From: Whitmania pigra
Lineage: Eukaryota; Annelida; Clitellata; Hirudinida; Haemopidae
Reading direction: 5' to 3'
NCBI GenBank assembly: GCA_021613335.1
Contig: JAJTWR010000479.1
Span: 310,001-374,000 of the forward strand
Length of the DNA stretch: 64,000 nucleotides
Shown: positions 35,086-45,326 of the stretch, one piece after another
Numbering within the stretch: the stretch's first letter is position 1
How the letters are laid out: the number at the start of each line of letters is the position of its first letter
The notes under the pieces: model-generated
The model's database searches: none
What the model saw: the letters and a program-made list of their open reading frames with translations, nothing else
Told to the model about the DNA's origin: nothing
Program-made: the position numbers and the translations under genes

Positions 35086-38000
35086 ATGAAGAAAATTTTA
35101 CTGCTTAAAATTACGCTGTTTTTTTTAGTTTTTACAGGCGTAGTAACCAAAAGCTTTGCACAAATTACAACATCTTCCATGAGCGGAGAAATTAAAGACG
35201 CAAAAGAAGGAGGCTTATCGGGGGCAAACGTTAAAGTTACGCACATCCCAACAGGAACCGTTTACCATGTTAAGACCAACTCGGCCGGTTATTACGCTTT
35301 AGGCGGCATGCGTGTAGGCGGGCCTTATACCATTGAGGTGAGTTATACGGGTTTTCAAACCAAAAAAATTGAAGATGTTTATTTAAAACTGGGCGAGGAT
35401 TATTTACTTGATATTGCCTTATCAGAAAGCGCCTCTGTTTTAAACGAAGTGGTGGTAGTTAAAAAATCTCCGATTGTAAAAAGTAATGGGGCATCTACCA
35501 TCATTTCCAGAACCAAACTGGAAAATTTACCAACAATTGAGCGTAACATTAACGATTTAACGCGTTTAACCCCGCAGGCAAACGGTAGCGCTATTGGCGG
35601 CGGTAATTATCGATCTAATAATTTTACGGTAGATGGCGCCAATTTTAATAACCAGTTTGGTATTGGGCAAAATATTCCGGCCGGCGGTTCTCCAATTTCT
35701 ATTGACGCTTTAGAGGAAATTTCAGTTAACGTAACCCCTTTTGATATACGCCAGACCGGTTTTATAGGCGCAGCTATCAATGCAATAACCCGTTCGGGTA
35801 AAAATACTTTTTTTGGTAATGTAATGTATAGCCTTCGTTCGGATAATCAACAAGGCGTTAAAGTGGAGGATAAAGTGATTTCCAATATTCAAAAATTAGA
35901 TGTTAAGCAATATGGTTTGAGTTTTGGCGGCCCTATCATCAAAAATAAATTATTTTTCTTTGTAAATGCGGAGAGAATAAAACAGGTAGAACCTGGCCCC
36001 AGTAAAGTTGCTTCAACCGACGGGGTAGAAAATAATAATTTAAACATTGCCAGGCCCTCGGTTAATTTTATGAACACGGTACGCGATTATTTGGCAAAAA
36101 CGTATGGTTATGAAACCGGCCCTTACCAAGACTATTCTTATATTAGTAATAATGATAAGTTGTTTGCCCGTTTAGATTGGAATATCAGTACAAAACATAA
36201 GTTTAATATCCGTTATTCGATGGTAGAAAGTAAAAAACCTTTTGGCATAAGCGGCTCTACCGGCGCTTCAGGTTTTACTCCCAGAGATGGACGAACAAGT
36301 ATTTATGCCATGAGTTTTAAAAATTCGGGCTATTATCAGGAAGCGAATTTATATACGGGCAGCGCCGAGTTGAATTCAAATTTAGGCAAGTTTAATAATT
36401 TGTTAAGGCTTAGTTTTGTACATCAATATGAACCGCGCTCAACCGATGGAAAAGAATTTCCGTTGGTAGATATTTTAGACGGCGGCACAGCCAAGCCGCG
36501 CTCAAAATCTACTTATGTGTCATTTGGTTATGAACCTTTCAGTTTTGGCAATCTTAGAGACGTATTGAATTATACTGCAAATAACGATTTAACTTTTACC
36601 TTAGGTAAGCATAATTTTTTGGTGGGCGCTCAAGCAGAATTGAGTAAAGTGAAAAACAGGTTCCAACGTTACGGAACGGGTTATTATGTATACGAAAGTT
36701 GGGATGATTTTGTTAATAATAAACGGCCTTTGAATTTTGCCATTACCTATCCTTTAACGGCCGACGGTTCGCGATCTTTGTCTAGCTTTAAGTTTTTTCA
36801 ACTGTCAGCTTATGGACAGGACGAGATTTCTGTAAGCGACAAACTAAAAATTACCTTGGGCTTAAGGTTGGAACTGCCGGCCTATCCGGATGTTTCAGAA
36901 ATTAAAACCCATCCTTTGGTTGCCGATGCAAATTTTAATAGGGACGAAAAAATTAATACCGGCGTGATGCCGAAATCAAAGCTAATGCTTTCTCCTCGGG
37001 CAGGATTTAACTATGATATTTTGGGTGATGGAAGTTTACAATTAAGGGGAGGAACCGGCATTTTTACTGGCCGAATACCTTTTGTATGGATTGTGGCACA
37101 ATCCGGAGACGCAGGCATGTTACAATATACTCAAACGTTGTCAGGAGAACAAACGCCGAATTTTAATTCTAGCTATAAAGCATTGTATCCTGATAATGCC
37201 GTTAAGCCGGGGTCTATCATTCCTTCTAATATCTCAGCCATGTCTCCAAATTTGAAATTTCCTCAGCAATGGAAAAATTCTTTAGGTTTAGATGCTAAAT
37301 TACCTTTTGAAATTATTGGTAAAGTTGATTTAATTTACGCAAAAGACCTAAATGCGGTATATGCTCGTAATGCCAATTTGGTAGATCCCAAACCGCTTAA
37401 TGTGGCAAATTATCCCGATAATAGAATGATATACCCGACAAAGGAGGGTAGATATATTAATAAACTGGATAAAGGCGTAATTTCAGCATCGGGAACAAAT
37501 GGTTTTGACGCTATTGTGGTAGACAATACGGGAGGCGGCAATTATTTTTCTTCTGCTTTTCAATTAATTAAACCTTTTAATAATAATTGGGAGATAACAG
37601 TTGCCTATACCTATAGTTATGCCAAAAATTTAGGCGATCAAAATGGCGACCAGATTCTACAATTGTGGGCAATTCCGCAACAATCGAGCGGTAATTCCAA
37701 TAATCCTTCTTTGTCATACACTTCCAACATTATTCCTCATCGCGTAGTGGGCGGCATTAGCCATAAAGCAGAATGGATTAAAGGCTTAAAAACAGGCATT
37801 TCCTTATTTTACCAAGGCGGTTCTCAAGGCAGGTACTCATATATTTATAATGGTGATTTTAACAGAGATAACAATCAAAACGATTTAATTTATGTGCCAA
37901 AAGACCGTTCTGAAATTGAATTTGTACCCAATGGGAGTTTTACCAAAGAAGAGCAAGAAAATGCGTTTTTTAATTTAATAGAAAACGACCCATACCTGAG

Positions 38001-38370
38001 ATCCAGAAAAGGAAATTATGCAGAACGTAATGGCGCGATTGCTCCTTGGAGAAACCGATTTGATTTTAGATTAACCCAAGAAATATTGACCCTTAAAGTC
38101 GGGAAAGTTAAAAACTCTTTAGAGTTTTATTTTGATGTTCGTAATATAGGCAACCTGATTAACAGTAAATGGGGCGTTAATAAGTTGTATTATGATAAAT
38201 TATTAACTCCGGATAATGTGGATAAATTAACTCCGAGCGGTAATATTAAACCTACTTTTAAGCTAAATACGATAAATAACCAGTTAATAACGTCAACTAT
38301 CGGCCCCGCCGCCCTTGATTATGAGTCTACTTATAATATGCAATTTGGTTTGCGTTACAGTTTCAATTAA
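35086..38370 (+). CDS. TonB-dependent outer-membrane receptor, Oar-like, with carboxypeptidase-type N-terminal domain
   Basis: A 1094-residue outer-membrane receptor. Signal peptide ends at SFAQ (about 1-25). A carboxypeptidase regulatory-like beta-sandwich follows (about 28-115: SGEIKDAKEGGLSGANVKV, then SAGYYALGGMRVGGPYTIEV). The plug domain (about 120-235) contains LNEVVVV, a TonB-box-like stretch before it. A long beta-barrel with aromatic girdles ends LRYSFN. This is the Oar/OmpA-related class of receptors, which import or export unknown large substrates. No SusD-like lipoprotein, peptidase or TonB gene is nearby, so the substrate is unknown. It has its own promoter box and a strong terminator. 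Confidence 0.9.
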   Translation: MKKILLLKITLFFLVFTGVVTKSFAQITTSSMSGEIKDAKEGGLSGANVKVTHIPTGTVYHVKTNSAGYYALGGMRVGGPYTIEVSYTGFQTKKIEDVYLKLGEDYLLDIALSESASVLNEVVVVKKSPIVKSNGASTIISRTKLENLPTIERNINDLTRLTPQANGSAIGGGNYRSNNFTVDGANFNNQFGIGQNIPAGGSPISIDALEEISVNVTPFDIRQTGFIGAAINAITRSGKNTFFGNVMYSLRSDNQQGVKVEDKVISNIQKLDVKQYGLSFGGPIIKNKLFFFVNAERIKQVEPGPSKVASTDGVENNNLNIARPSVNFMNTVRDYLAKTYGYETGPYQDYSYISNNDKLFARLDWNISTKHKFNIRYSMVESKKPFGISGSTGASGFTPRDGRTSIYAMSFKNSGYYQEANLYTGSAELNSNLGKFNNLLRLSFVHQYEPRSTDGKEFPLVDILDGGTAKPRSKSTYVSFGYEPFSFGNLRDVLNYTANNDLTFTLGKHNFLVGAQAELSKVKNRFQRYGTGYYVYESWDDFVNNKRPLNFAITYPLTADGSRSLSSFKFFQLSAYGQDEISVSDKLKITLGLRLELPAYPDVSEIKTHPLVADANFNRDEKINTGVMPKSKLMLSPRAGFNYDILGDGSLQLRGGTGIFTGRIPFVWIVAQSGDAGMLQYTQTLSGEQTPNFNSSYKALYPDNAVKPGSIIPSNISAMSPNLKFPQQWKNSLGLDAKLPFEIIGKVDLIYAKDLNAVYARNANLVDPKPLNVANYPDNRMIYPTKEGRYINKLDKGVISASGTNGFDAIVVDNTGGGNYFSSAFQLIKPFNNNWEITVAYTYSYAKNLGDQNGDQILQLWAIPQQSSGNSNNPSLSYTSNIIPHRVVGGISHKAEWIKGLKTGISLFYQGGSQGRYSYIYNGDFNRDNNQNDLIYVPKDRSEIEFVPNGSFTKEEQENAFFNLIENDPYLRSRKGNYAERNGAIAPWRNRFDFRLTQEILTLKVGKVKNSLEFYFDVRNIGNLINSKWGVNKLYYDKLLTPDNVDKLTPSGNIKPTFKLNTINNQLITSTIGPAALDYESTYNMQFGLRYSFN

Positions 38371-38389
38371 TTTTGGATAACCGAAAACT

Positions 38390-38422
38390 AAAAGGGCGCT
38401 CTAAATTATAAAGCGCCCTTTT
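38390..38422. terminator. Strong bidirectional intrinsic terminator
   Basis: AAAAGGGCGCT (38390-38400) pairs with AGCGCCCTTTT (38412-38422), 11 bp, 11-nt loop, T-tract on the plus side and A-tract on the other. Ends the TonB receptor transcript and can also end the convergent heme oxygenase transcript. Confidence 0.9.
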
Positions 38423-38484
38423 TTATGAGTTTTAAATCTTTTACGATTGTAACATGCAAAAGAATATTTTAATACTTAACCTCG

Positions 38485-39027
38485 TTAAAAAACTTTTGCA
38501 AATTGGCTGAAAGTTTCTTTGGCTGCATCAATTGCCAGTTTTTCTTTTTGCGGGTTGTTTACTCTTGTATTTAATATTTGAGTAAATGTTGTCCACATTT
38601 CGTTTGTTTTGGGGCCATAGCCTGAAAAAAATGAAATGCCGTCGGTAATTCCATGTTTTGCCAGCATTTGAACAATAATGCTTCCGCCCATAACAGAACC
38701 TTCCATTACATACAAAGCGCCTAGCGCTTCCTGTTCTGAGTTTATTTTAGGCGCTGCCGCTAGGGGTAGTTCAACTGTATCGCTGCCCAATGCTTCAATA
38801 TCATCTTTTAAATAACTTGAAGTTCTGCGCTGCGAATAATCAGGCAATATCTCCTGAGTAAGGTAAGGTTTAATGGCCTTTTCAAGCATGTTGAAATAGG
38901 AATAAAAACGTTTCAAAAACTCGGCATAATCTGCATGGTTACGAATTGCTTTGAGCTTGAGAACAACTTGTTTTTCTAAATTTTGATGCGCGGTTTTGGT
39001 TGCTTGCTTAATTTTTGTGCTTAACAT
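38485..39027 (-). CDS. Biliverdin-producing heme oxygenase (HemO/BphO type)
   Basis: A 180-residue all-helical heme oxygenase that opens heme to biliverdin, iron and CO. The proximal heme ligand is His14 in KTAHQNLEK. The distal helix is GALYVMEGSVMGGSII, with the flexible glycines above the heme. Length suits the bacterial group. No phytochrome, heme receptor or ferredoxin gene is beside it, so iron recovery or heme turnover is a guess. It is transcribed away from the prp operon and ends near a bidirectional terminator. Confidence 0.85.
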   Translation of the reverse strand: MLSTKIKQATKTAHQNLEKQVVLKLKAIRNHADYAEFLKRFYSYFNMLEKAIKPYLTQEILPDYSQRRTSSYLKDDIEALGSDTVELPLAAAPKINSEQEALGALYVMEGSVMGGSIIVQMLAKHGITDGISFFSGYGPKTNEMWTTFTQILNTRVNNPQKEKLAIDAAKETFSQFAKVF

Positions 39028-39187
39028 AGGGTATGAAACTAATAAATATTTTTTCTAATTTCCGGTTTTTAAAACTTACAGGCAGTAAATCTGTTTTTTT
39101 TAATCATGTTCGTTAAAAAAGTTTTACTAAAAAAATAGAATTAACAACCGTGTGTAATTTGTGTAATTTGCTCGAATTGTTATTTTA
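39028..39187. other. Intergenic start of the heme oxygenase-prpB divergent region
   Basis: AT-rich, no gene. Together with the palindrome, promoter box and leader listed next it makes a 443-base non-coding stretch. Confidence 0.5.
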
Positions 39188-39203
39188 TAGATAACGTTAT
39201 CTA
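39188..39203. promoter_or_regulatory. Perfect 16-bp palindrome, probable operator of prpBCD
   Basis: TAGATAACGTTATCTA is fully symmetric. It ends 3 bp before the predicted -7 box of prpB, so a bound dimer would block RNA polymerase. The central AACGTT resembles operators of LacI/GalR-family repressors; this link is inferred and no regulator gene is in the window. Confidence 0.65.
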
Positions 39204-39206
39204 GGC

Positions 39207-39214
39207 TATATTTG
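39207..39214 (+). promoter_or_regulatory. -7 element of the prpBCD operon
   Basis: TATATTTG, perfect TANNTTTG, directly after the palindrome. Predicted start near 39221 leaves about 250 nt of leader before prpB. Confidence 0.5.
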
Positions 39215-39220
39215 TATGGA

Positions 39221-39470
39221 GTTGTTTTAATTTATGGCAGAGTGGGGATTACAAATCAAAACATATCCATGCTGAACAGAGCATATTTTTGCGGGTTTAA
39301 AGTTGTTGGTTTGATTGATGTTTATTGCCGGGTAAAAGGACAAACTTTTATGCTTGCAAAGAATTTTAATTTTGTGCGTTTGTCTTTTGTCCGTACAATT
39401 TTATTTTCAAAGCATTGCTCTTTTATTGGCCATAAAACATTTTATAGAAAAGATTTTCTAAAAATATATC
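39221..39470 (+). other. Long putative leader of prpBCD
   Basis: About 250 nt between the predicted transcript start and the prpB ATG. An open frame (39212-39490) spans it but has an unlikely composition and overlaps prpB. No riboswitch class was recognised. A second, weaker promoter inside it cannot be excluded. Confidence 0.3.
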
Positions 39471-40376
39471 ATGCAAGTAAATTACCTTAGGTCGCAGGGC
39501 CAAAAGTTTCGAACAGCGTTAGAAAAAGAGAAACCGCTACAGATTGTTGGAACCATTAATGCCAACCATGCCTTATTGGCGCAGCAGGCAGGTTTCCGCG
39601 CTATTTATTTGTCAGGCGGAGGAGTGGCCGCCGGGTCATTGGGAATACCCGATTTGGGTATCACTACCTTGGAAGACGTGCTGATAGATGTTCAGCGGAT
39701 TACCAATGCGTGTGATTTGCCTCTTTTGGTAGATGCGGACGTTGGCTTTGGCCCTTCGGCGTTTAATGTTGCGCGTTGCGTAAAATCTTTAATTAAAGCC
39801 GGAGCTGCCGCGCTGCATATCGAAGATCAAGTAGGGGCAAAGCGTTGCGGGCATCGTCCCGGTAAGGAAATCGTGAGTAAAGATGAAATGACAGACCGCC
39901 TAAAGGCAGCGGTAGACGCCCGAACAGACGAATATTTTGTTATTGGAGCTCGAACAGACGCTTTTGCCGTCGAAGGCTTGGAAAAAACTTTGGAGCGAGC
40001 AGCGGCTTATAAACAAGCGGGAGCAGATTTTATTTTTGCCGAAGCGGTGGCCAATCTGAGCGATTATCAAAAATTTGCAGATGCAACCGGCATTCCGGTT
40101 TTAGCTAATATTACCGAGTTTGGCATGATTCCGATGTATACCTTGGAAGAACTTGAACGCGCAGGCGTTAGATTGGCGCTTTACCCGCTTTCTGCGTTCC
40201 GTGCAGCCAATAAAGCGGCGCAAAACGTATATGAGCATATCCGTAAAGACGGTACCCAAAAGCATGTTTTACAAATCATGCAAACAAGAGAAGAGCTGTA
40301 TAATAGCATCGGCTATCACAATTATGAACAAAAATTAGATAACCTTTTTAATAAAAATAAACATGGCAGACAATAA
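39471..40376 (+). CDS. prpB: Methylisocitrate lyase
   Basis: A 301-residue enzyme of the isocitrate lyase/PEP mutase superfamily that splits 2-methylisocitrate to pyruvate and succinate, the last step of the methylcitrate cycle for propionyl-CoA. Motifs: [25 protein letters not shown] (Mg2+ site), [16 protein letters not shown] with catalytic Cys126 in KRCGH, and [13 protein letters not shown]. The KRCGH loop separates it from carboxyPEP mutases. It overlaps prpC by 14 bases. Control is probably through the palindrome just upstream of the promoter. Confidence 0.95.
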   Translation: MQVNYLRSQGQKFRTALEKEKPLQIVGTINANHALLAQQAGFRAIYLSGGGVAAGSLGIPDLGITTLEDVLIDVQRITNACDLPLLVDADVGFGPSAFNVARCVKSLIKAGAAALHIEDQVGAKRCGHRPGKEIVSKDEMTDRLKAAVDARTDEYFVIGARTDAFAVEGLEKTLERAAAYKQAGADFIFAEAVANLSDYQKFADATGIPVLANITEFGMIPMYTLEELERAGVRLALYPLSAFRAANKAAQNVYEHIRKDGTQKHVLQIMQTREELYNSIGYHNYEQKLDNLFNKNKHGRQ

Positions 40377-41517
40377 CGAGTTAACACCTAAACCAAAGAA
40401 AAGCGTAGCGCTTTCGGGGGTTGTTGCCGGAAATACGGCTTTATGCAGCGTTGGAAAAAGCGGTAACGACTTGCATTACAGAGGATACAACATACTGGAT
40501 TTAGCGGAAAAAGCGCAGTTTGAGGAAGTGGCTTATCTGCTTATATATGGCCAATTGCCTACTAAAGAGCAATTAAATGCTTATAAAACCAAACTGAAAT
40601 CGCTTCGCGGGTTGCCGCAATCAGTAAAAAACATCTTAAGGAATATCCCGGCCGCAGCCCACCCCATGGATGTGATGCGCACGATGGTTTCTACCATCGG
40701 GAGTATATTGCCTGAAAAGGATGATCATAATACGGCAGGGGCAAGAAATATTGCAGACAAGTTGCTGGCTTCTTTCAGTTCGGCTTTGTTGTACTGGTAT
40801 CATTACACGCACAACGGAAAAGAAATTGAGGTAGAAACTGATGACGATACGGTAGGCGCGCATTTTCTTCATCTGCTGCATGGTAAAAAACCGTCCGTAT
40901 CTTGGCAAAAAGCCATGCAGATATCTTTGAATTTATATGCCGAGCACGAGTTTAATGCGTCTACCTTTACCGGTAGAGTGATTGCAGGAACAGGTTCTGA
41001 TATTTATTCGGCCATTACCGGAGCAATTGGCGCTTTGCGAGGACCTAAACATGGGGGAGCCAATGAGGTGGCTTGCGAAATCCAAAGCCGCTATAATTCT
41101 CTCGATGAAGCAGAAGAAGATATCCGCAGGCGCTTAGCCAACAAAGAGATTGTTATTGGTTTTGGACATCCGGTATATACGGTTTCTGACCCTCGAAATG
41201 CAGTTATAAAGAAAGTTGCCAAAGAATTAGCAGAAGAATCAGGCGATGTATTATTGTACAATATCGCCGAACGTTTGGAAACCTTGATGTGGAATGAAAA
41301 GAAAATGTTTCCTAATCTGGACTGGTTTGCTGCGGTATCCTACCATGTTATGGGGGTGCCTACTTTCATGTTTACTCCTCTTTTTGTTATATCTAGGGTA
41401 ACGGGGTGGAGCGCGCATATTATCGAACAAAGACAAGACGGAAAGATTATTCGTCCGACGGCCAACTATATCGGGCCGCAAAACAGGGCTTTTGTTCCTT
41501 TAGAAAACAGAAGTTAA
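40363..41517 (+). CDS. prpC: 2-methylcitrate synthase (citrate synthase family)
   Basis: A 384-residue citrate synthase-fold enzyme joining propionyl-CoA and oxaloacetate. The fold markers are present: [27 protein letters not shown] with the first catalytic His, GPKHGGAN, and [13 protein letters not shown] with the second His. The catalytic Asp is in [15 protein letters not shown]. Position between prpB and prpD supports the methylcitrate role over ordinary citrate synthase. The start overlaps prpB; prpD follows after 34 bases. Confidence 0.94.
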   Translation: MADNNELTPKPKKSVALSGVVAGNTALCSVGKSGNDLHYRGYNILDLAEKAQFEEVAYLLIYGQLPTKEQLNAYKTKLKSLRGLPQSVKNILRNIPAAAHPMDVMRTMVSTIGSILPEKDDHNTAGARNIADKLLASFSSALLYWYHYTHNGKEIEVETDDDTVGAHFLHLLHGKKPSVSWQKAMQISLNLYAEHEFNASTFTGRVIAGTGSDIYSAITGAIGALRGPKHGGANEVACEIQSRYNSLDEAEEDIRRRLANKEIVIGFGHPVYTVSDPRNAVIKKVAKELAEESGDVLLYNIAERLETLMWNEKKMFPNLDWFAAVSYHVMGVPTFMFTPLFVISRVTGWSAHIIEQRQDGKIIRPTANYIGPQNRAFVPLENRS

Positions 41518-41551
41518 CGTTAGTTGTTCATCATATAAATAGAAGCAAATA

Positions 41552-43003
41552 ATGTCAGCACATATTTCAAATCAAAGACCACAACCCGATAAGGTAATTA
41601 CCGATATAGCAGATTATGTATTAAATTATGAAATTAAAAATGAATCGGTCTGGGAAACGGCTCATTATTGCCTCTTAGATACAATCGGATGCGGTTTAGA
41701 GGCTTTAACCTATCCCGCTTGCGCCAAACTGTTAGGCCCCGTTATTAAAGGTACTGTGACGCCAAACGGCGCAAAAGTTCCCGGTACGCAGTTTCAGTTA
41801 GACCCCATACAAGCTGCTTTTAATATCGGAACAATTATTCGTTGGTTGGATTTTAATGATACATGGTTAGCTGCCGAATGGGGGCATCCCTCGGATAATT
41901 TGGGGGGTATTTTGGCTGTGGCCGACTGGCTTTCAAGAACCTCGATAGCCGAAGGAAAACCGCCCCTGTTTATCAAAGATGTGTTAGACGCCATGATTAG
42001 AGCGCATGAAATTCAGGGGGTGTTGGCGCTTGAAAACTCTTTTAATAAAGTGGGTTTGGATCATGTAATACTGGTAAAAATCGCTTCTGTTGCCGTAGTA
42101 GGCAAACTGATTGGCCTTACCCGCGATGAACTGATTAATGGGATATCTCTGGCCTTTGTTGATGGACAGGCATTGCGCACCTATCGGCATTCGCCCAATA
42201 CCGGAAGTCGTAAATCATGGGCTGCCGGCGATGCAACTTCTAGAGCAGTGCGCTTAGCGCTGATTGCCAAAACAGGAGAAATGGGCTATCCGTCTGCCCT
42301 TACTGCCAAAACATGGGGTTTTTATGATGTTTCCTTTAAAGGCAATGAATTCAAATTTCAGCGAGAATACGGCTCGTATGTAATGGAGAACGTATTGTTT
42401 AAAATTTCATTTCCTGCTGAATTTCATTCTCAAACCGCTGTCGAAGCCGCAATAACCTTACATGCCAAATTGAAAGAAATTGGAAAAACAGCCGATGATA
42501 TCAGTAAAATTACCATTCGAACACATGAAGCAGCCATCCGTATTATTGACAAAAAGGGCCCGTTGAATAATCCTGCCGATCGCGACCATTGTATCCAATA
42601 TATGGTTGCCGTGCCTTTGATTTATGGAAGACTAACGGCTGCCGATTACCAGGATGATATAGCTGCAGACCCGCGAATTGATATTCTTCGCGATAAAATA
42701 ACCTGCCTAGAAGACGTCGGGTTTACCAAAGATTATCACGATCCTGAAAAACGTTCCATAGCTAATGCATTAACCATTGAGCTCAACAACCGAACCGTTT
42801 TACAAGAAGTTGAAGTGGAATACCCGATTGGGCATAAACGCAGACGAGAAGAAGGAATACCTCAACTGCTGAAAAAATTTAAAATCAACCTAGCCAGGCG
42901 ATTCCCCGAAAAACAACAACACGATATTTTGGCTATCGCTTCAAATTATCATAAACTTGCGAATACCCCGGTAAATGAGTTTATAGATTTGATGGTGGTT
43001 TAA
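41552..43003 (+). CDS. prpD: 2-methylcitrate dehydratase
   Basis: A 483-residue MmgE/PrpD-family dehydratase that makes 2-methyl-cis-aconitate from 2-methylcitrate. Typical stretches are [55 protein letters not shown], and near the end the [20 protein letters not shown] segment. Length matches E. coli PrpD (483). A separate aconitase step would be needed to give methylisocitrate for PrpB; no AcnB/AcnD gene is in the operon. The gene is followed after 49 bases by queH. Confidence 0.95.
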   Translation: MSAHISNQRPQPDKVITDIADYVLNYEIKNESVWETAHYCLLDTIGCGLEALTYPACAKLLGPVIKGTVTPNGAKVPGTQFQLDPIQAAFNIGTIIRWLDFNDTWLAAEWGHPSDNLGGILAVADWLSRTSIAEGKPPLFIKDVLDAMIRAHEIQGVLALENSFNKVGLDHVILVKIASVAVVGKLIGLTRDELINGISLAFVDGQALRTYRHSPNTGSRKSWAAGDATSRAVRLALIAKTGEMGYPSALTAKTWGFYDVSFKGNEFKFQREYGSYVMENVLFKISFPAEFHSQTAVEAAITLHAKLKEIGKTADDISKITIRTHEAAIRIIDKKGPLNNPADRDHCIQYMVAVPLIYGRLTAADYQDDIAADPRIDILRDKITCLEDVGFTKDYHDPEKRSIANALTIELNNRTVLQEVEVEYPIGHKRRREEGIPQLLKKFKINLARRFPEKQQHDILAIASNYHKLANTPVNEFIDLMVV

Positions 43004-43052
43004 TCAAAGTTTAATATTTTTAAAAACGATTTACAGCAGGATTAAAAATAAA

Positions 43053-43697
43053 ATGAGTTTGGTTAGAGAAAAATTAGAACTGCCCAAAGGCGGAAAAAAA
43101 TTGTTGTTGCATTCTTGTTGCGCGCCTTGTTCGGGAGAGGTAATGGAAGCAATTATCGCTTCGCGGATTGAGTTTGCTGTTTTTTTCTATAATCCGAATA
43201 TCCATCCTAAAAAGGAATACGATATTAGAAAGAACGAAAATATTCGCTTTGCCCAAAAACATAATATTGCTTTTATTGACGCCGATTACGATGTGGATAA
43301 TTGGTTTGAAAGAGCCAAAGGAATGGAATGGGAACCTGAGCGTGGTATCAGGTGTGCCATGTGCTTTGATATGCGTTTTCAACGTACGGCATTATACGCA
43401 TATGAAAATGGATTTGATACTATTAGTAGTTCATTGGGTATTTCTCGTTGGAAAAATATGGAGCAGATTAATAATTGCGGAATAAAAGCGGCCGAAAAAT
43501 ACGATGGAATAACCTATTGGACTTATAACTGGCGTAAAAAGGGCGGTTCGGCGCGCATGCTCCAGATAAGCAAACAAGAACAGTTTTATATGCAGGAGTA
43601 TTGCGGTTGCGCCTATTCTTTACGCGATACCAACAAATGGAGAACAGAAAGCGGACGCGATAAAATTAAACTGGGCGAAAAATATTATGGTTTTTGA
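43053..43697 (+). CDS. queH: Epoxyqueuosine reductase QueH
   Basis: The cofactor-economical, Fe-S and metal-dependent enzyme (formerly DUF208) for the last step of queuosine synthesis in tRNA, not related to cobalamin-dependent QueG. 214 residues with HSCCAPCSG (Cys22, Cys23, Cys26), CAMCFDMR in the middle and [10 protein letters not shown] near the C-terminus, giving the cysteines of the metal and cluster sites. It is on the same strand as prpBCD, 49 bases on; it may be the last gene of that transcript without sharing function. Confidence 0.92.
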   Translation: MSLVREKLELPKGGKKLLLHSCCAPCSGEVMEAIIASRIEFAVFFYNPNIHPKKEYDIRKNENIRFAQKHNIAFIDADYDVDNWFERAKGMEWEPERGIRCAMCFDMRFQRTALYAYENGFDTISSSLGISRWKNMEQINNCGIKAAEKYDGITYWTYNWRKKGGSARMLQISKQEQFYMQEYCGCAYSLRDTNKWRTESGRDKIKLGEKYYGF

Positions 43698-43905
43698 TAA
43701 ATTGATAGGGTTGGTTGAAAATTTCATTGAACCGGTTTAAATTTTATTCGCTAATAATTTTTTTAGGGATGGCGGATAAGTTTCAGGAAAATCTATTTTA
43801 TATACTTTTCAACAAATTGTTTTTAAACAGTTTCATTGGCAAACTCAATTTTTTTTAAAACTAAGAAGCATTGCAGAAGGTTTTTTCTTAAAAAGATGGA
43901 TAATT

Positions 43906-45150
43906 TTAAGGATAGAGCAGGTATTTTTTTCGTATTTCTTTGTATTTGTTTAAACCGGGCTGCCAAGAGGCTCTAATTTCTTTTTCGCTTTTGCCGTCTA
44001 TAACCTGTCGCCTAAATTCTGCAACGCCCACTAAGCGTTCAATAATTCCCATCTTTGCACTCAATTTGTTGTTAAAGAAATCTTCTTTACAAGGCGAGGC
44101 TTTATAAAGCTCAATAAGCCAGCTTAGGTTTAATGTTTTTGTTTTTCTGAAGTTTTCAACATCGTAATTTCTTAAATCCAATCCGTAGCACGCCTGATCT
44201 TGAAAAAGAGGCGTTTCGCTCATGCCTTTAATACTTTTTGGGATGTATGAAAAATTAAATTGTCCTTTTAAATAAGGGGCTCCAATCACCGTAAAAGGAA
44301 ACATCGTTCCGCGGCCATGGTTTAAGTAGGTTCCTTCAAACAAGCAGGTAGAAGGATACAATAAAACAGCTTGTTGCGTGTTTAAGTTGGGCGATGGTTT
44401 AACGGGCAAAATATAAGGCATATTATGGGTGTAATCGGCATTTTTTATAATCCTGATTTTGCATTTGATTTTATCTTTTAACCAGCCTTCGCCATTTAGC
44501 ATTTGCGCATACTCGCCAACGGTTAAGCCATGTACAATAGGAATGGGTTGCAAGCCAATATCGGATTTGAATTTTGGATCTAAAACAGGCCCGTCTATAT
44601 AAAAGCCATTTGGGTTGGGTCTGTCAAAAATAATAAGCTCTTTGTTGTTTAAAGCGCAGCCTTCCATCACATATTGCAAAGTATTTATATAGGTATAAAA
44701 ACGGGCTCCAACATCTTGGATATCGAAAATCATGAGGTCTATATCTTTTAAATCTTCGTCCGTAGGGGTGTTGCGTTTACCATAGAGAGATATTACTTTA
44801 ATTCCTGTTTGGGCGTCAACATCATCTTTTACCGATATGCCTGCCCCAACGTTACCCCTAAAACCATGTTCAGGCCCAAAAATTTTAACAATGTTTACCC
44901 CAAGCTTAAGTAAGCTGTCTACCGTGGTTTTTTCTCCTATAATTGAGGTAGGGTTTACCACCATTCCAATCCGTTTCTCTTTGAGTAAGGGCAAATACTT
45001 TTCTGTTTGTTGGGCTCCGGTTTTAAAATTTTTATGGGTTGTAACCGGTTTATTTTTGATTTTGTCTGTTGTTTTGATGTTTTTTCCAACAGAAAAAACG
45101 CTTGTATAAATATAAATAGATGCGGCTAAAAACAGATATGATGATTTCAT
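43906..45150 (-). CDS. namZ: Exo-beta-N-acetylmuramidase NamZ-type (DUF1343)
   Basis: A 414-residue exported protein (hydrophobic signal segment about 4-22) of the DUF1343/NamZ family, which removes N-acetylmuramic acid from the non-reducing end of peptidoglycan fragments. Markers: GMVVNPTSI, FGPEHGFRGN with the conserved Glu and His, FDIQDVGARFYTYI, FDRPNPNG and NHGRGTMFPFTVIGAP. The family is common in Bacteroidota recycling or scavenging cell wall. It stands alone, with no MurQ, MupG or AmpG gene beside it. No perfect promoter box was found upstream. Confidence 0.88.
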   Translation of the reverse strand: MKSSYLFLAASIYIYTSVFSVGKNIKTTDKIKNKPVTTHKNFKTGAQQTEKYLPLLKEKRIGMVVNPTSIIGEKTTVDSLLKLGVNIVKIFGPEHGFRGNVGAGISVKDDVDAQTGIKVISLYGKRNTPTDEDLKDIDLMIFDIQDVGARFYTYINTLQYVMEGCALNNKELIIFDRPNPNGFYIDGPVLDPKFKSDIGLQPIPIVHGLTVGEYAQMLNGEGWLKDKIKCKIRIIKNADYTHNMPYILPVKPSPNLNTQQAVLLYPSTCLFEGTYLNHGRGTMFPFTVIGAPYLKGQFNFSYIPKSIKGMSETPLFQDQACYGLDLRNYDVENFRKTKTLNLSWLIELYKASPCKEDFFNNKLSAKMGIIERLVGVAEFRRQVIDGKSEKEIRASWQPGLNKYKEIRKKYLLYP

Positions 45151-45326
45151 ATTAGCGTTGTAAAAAATTTTGGATAAAAACAGCGTTCATTAAGCTTTTG
45201 CTAAGTTATAAATAGTAAATCAATATTTGCTATTAACGGGTTGAACAGTATTTAAATGTTTCGGTTATATAAATTTGTTATTGGATATGGTTAAAATAAA
45301 TTAATATAGTTATATTTATACTAAAT

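Noticed and set aside
39212..39490. 92-codon open frame upstream of prpB
   Set aside because: Unlikely residue composition, no family resemblance, overlaps the prpB start and begins inside the promoter region; treated as leader.
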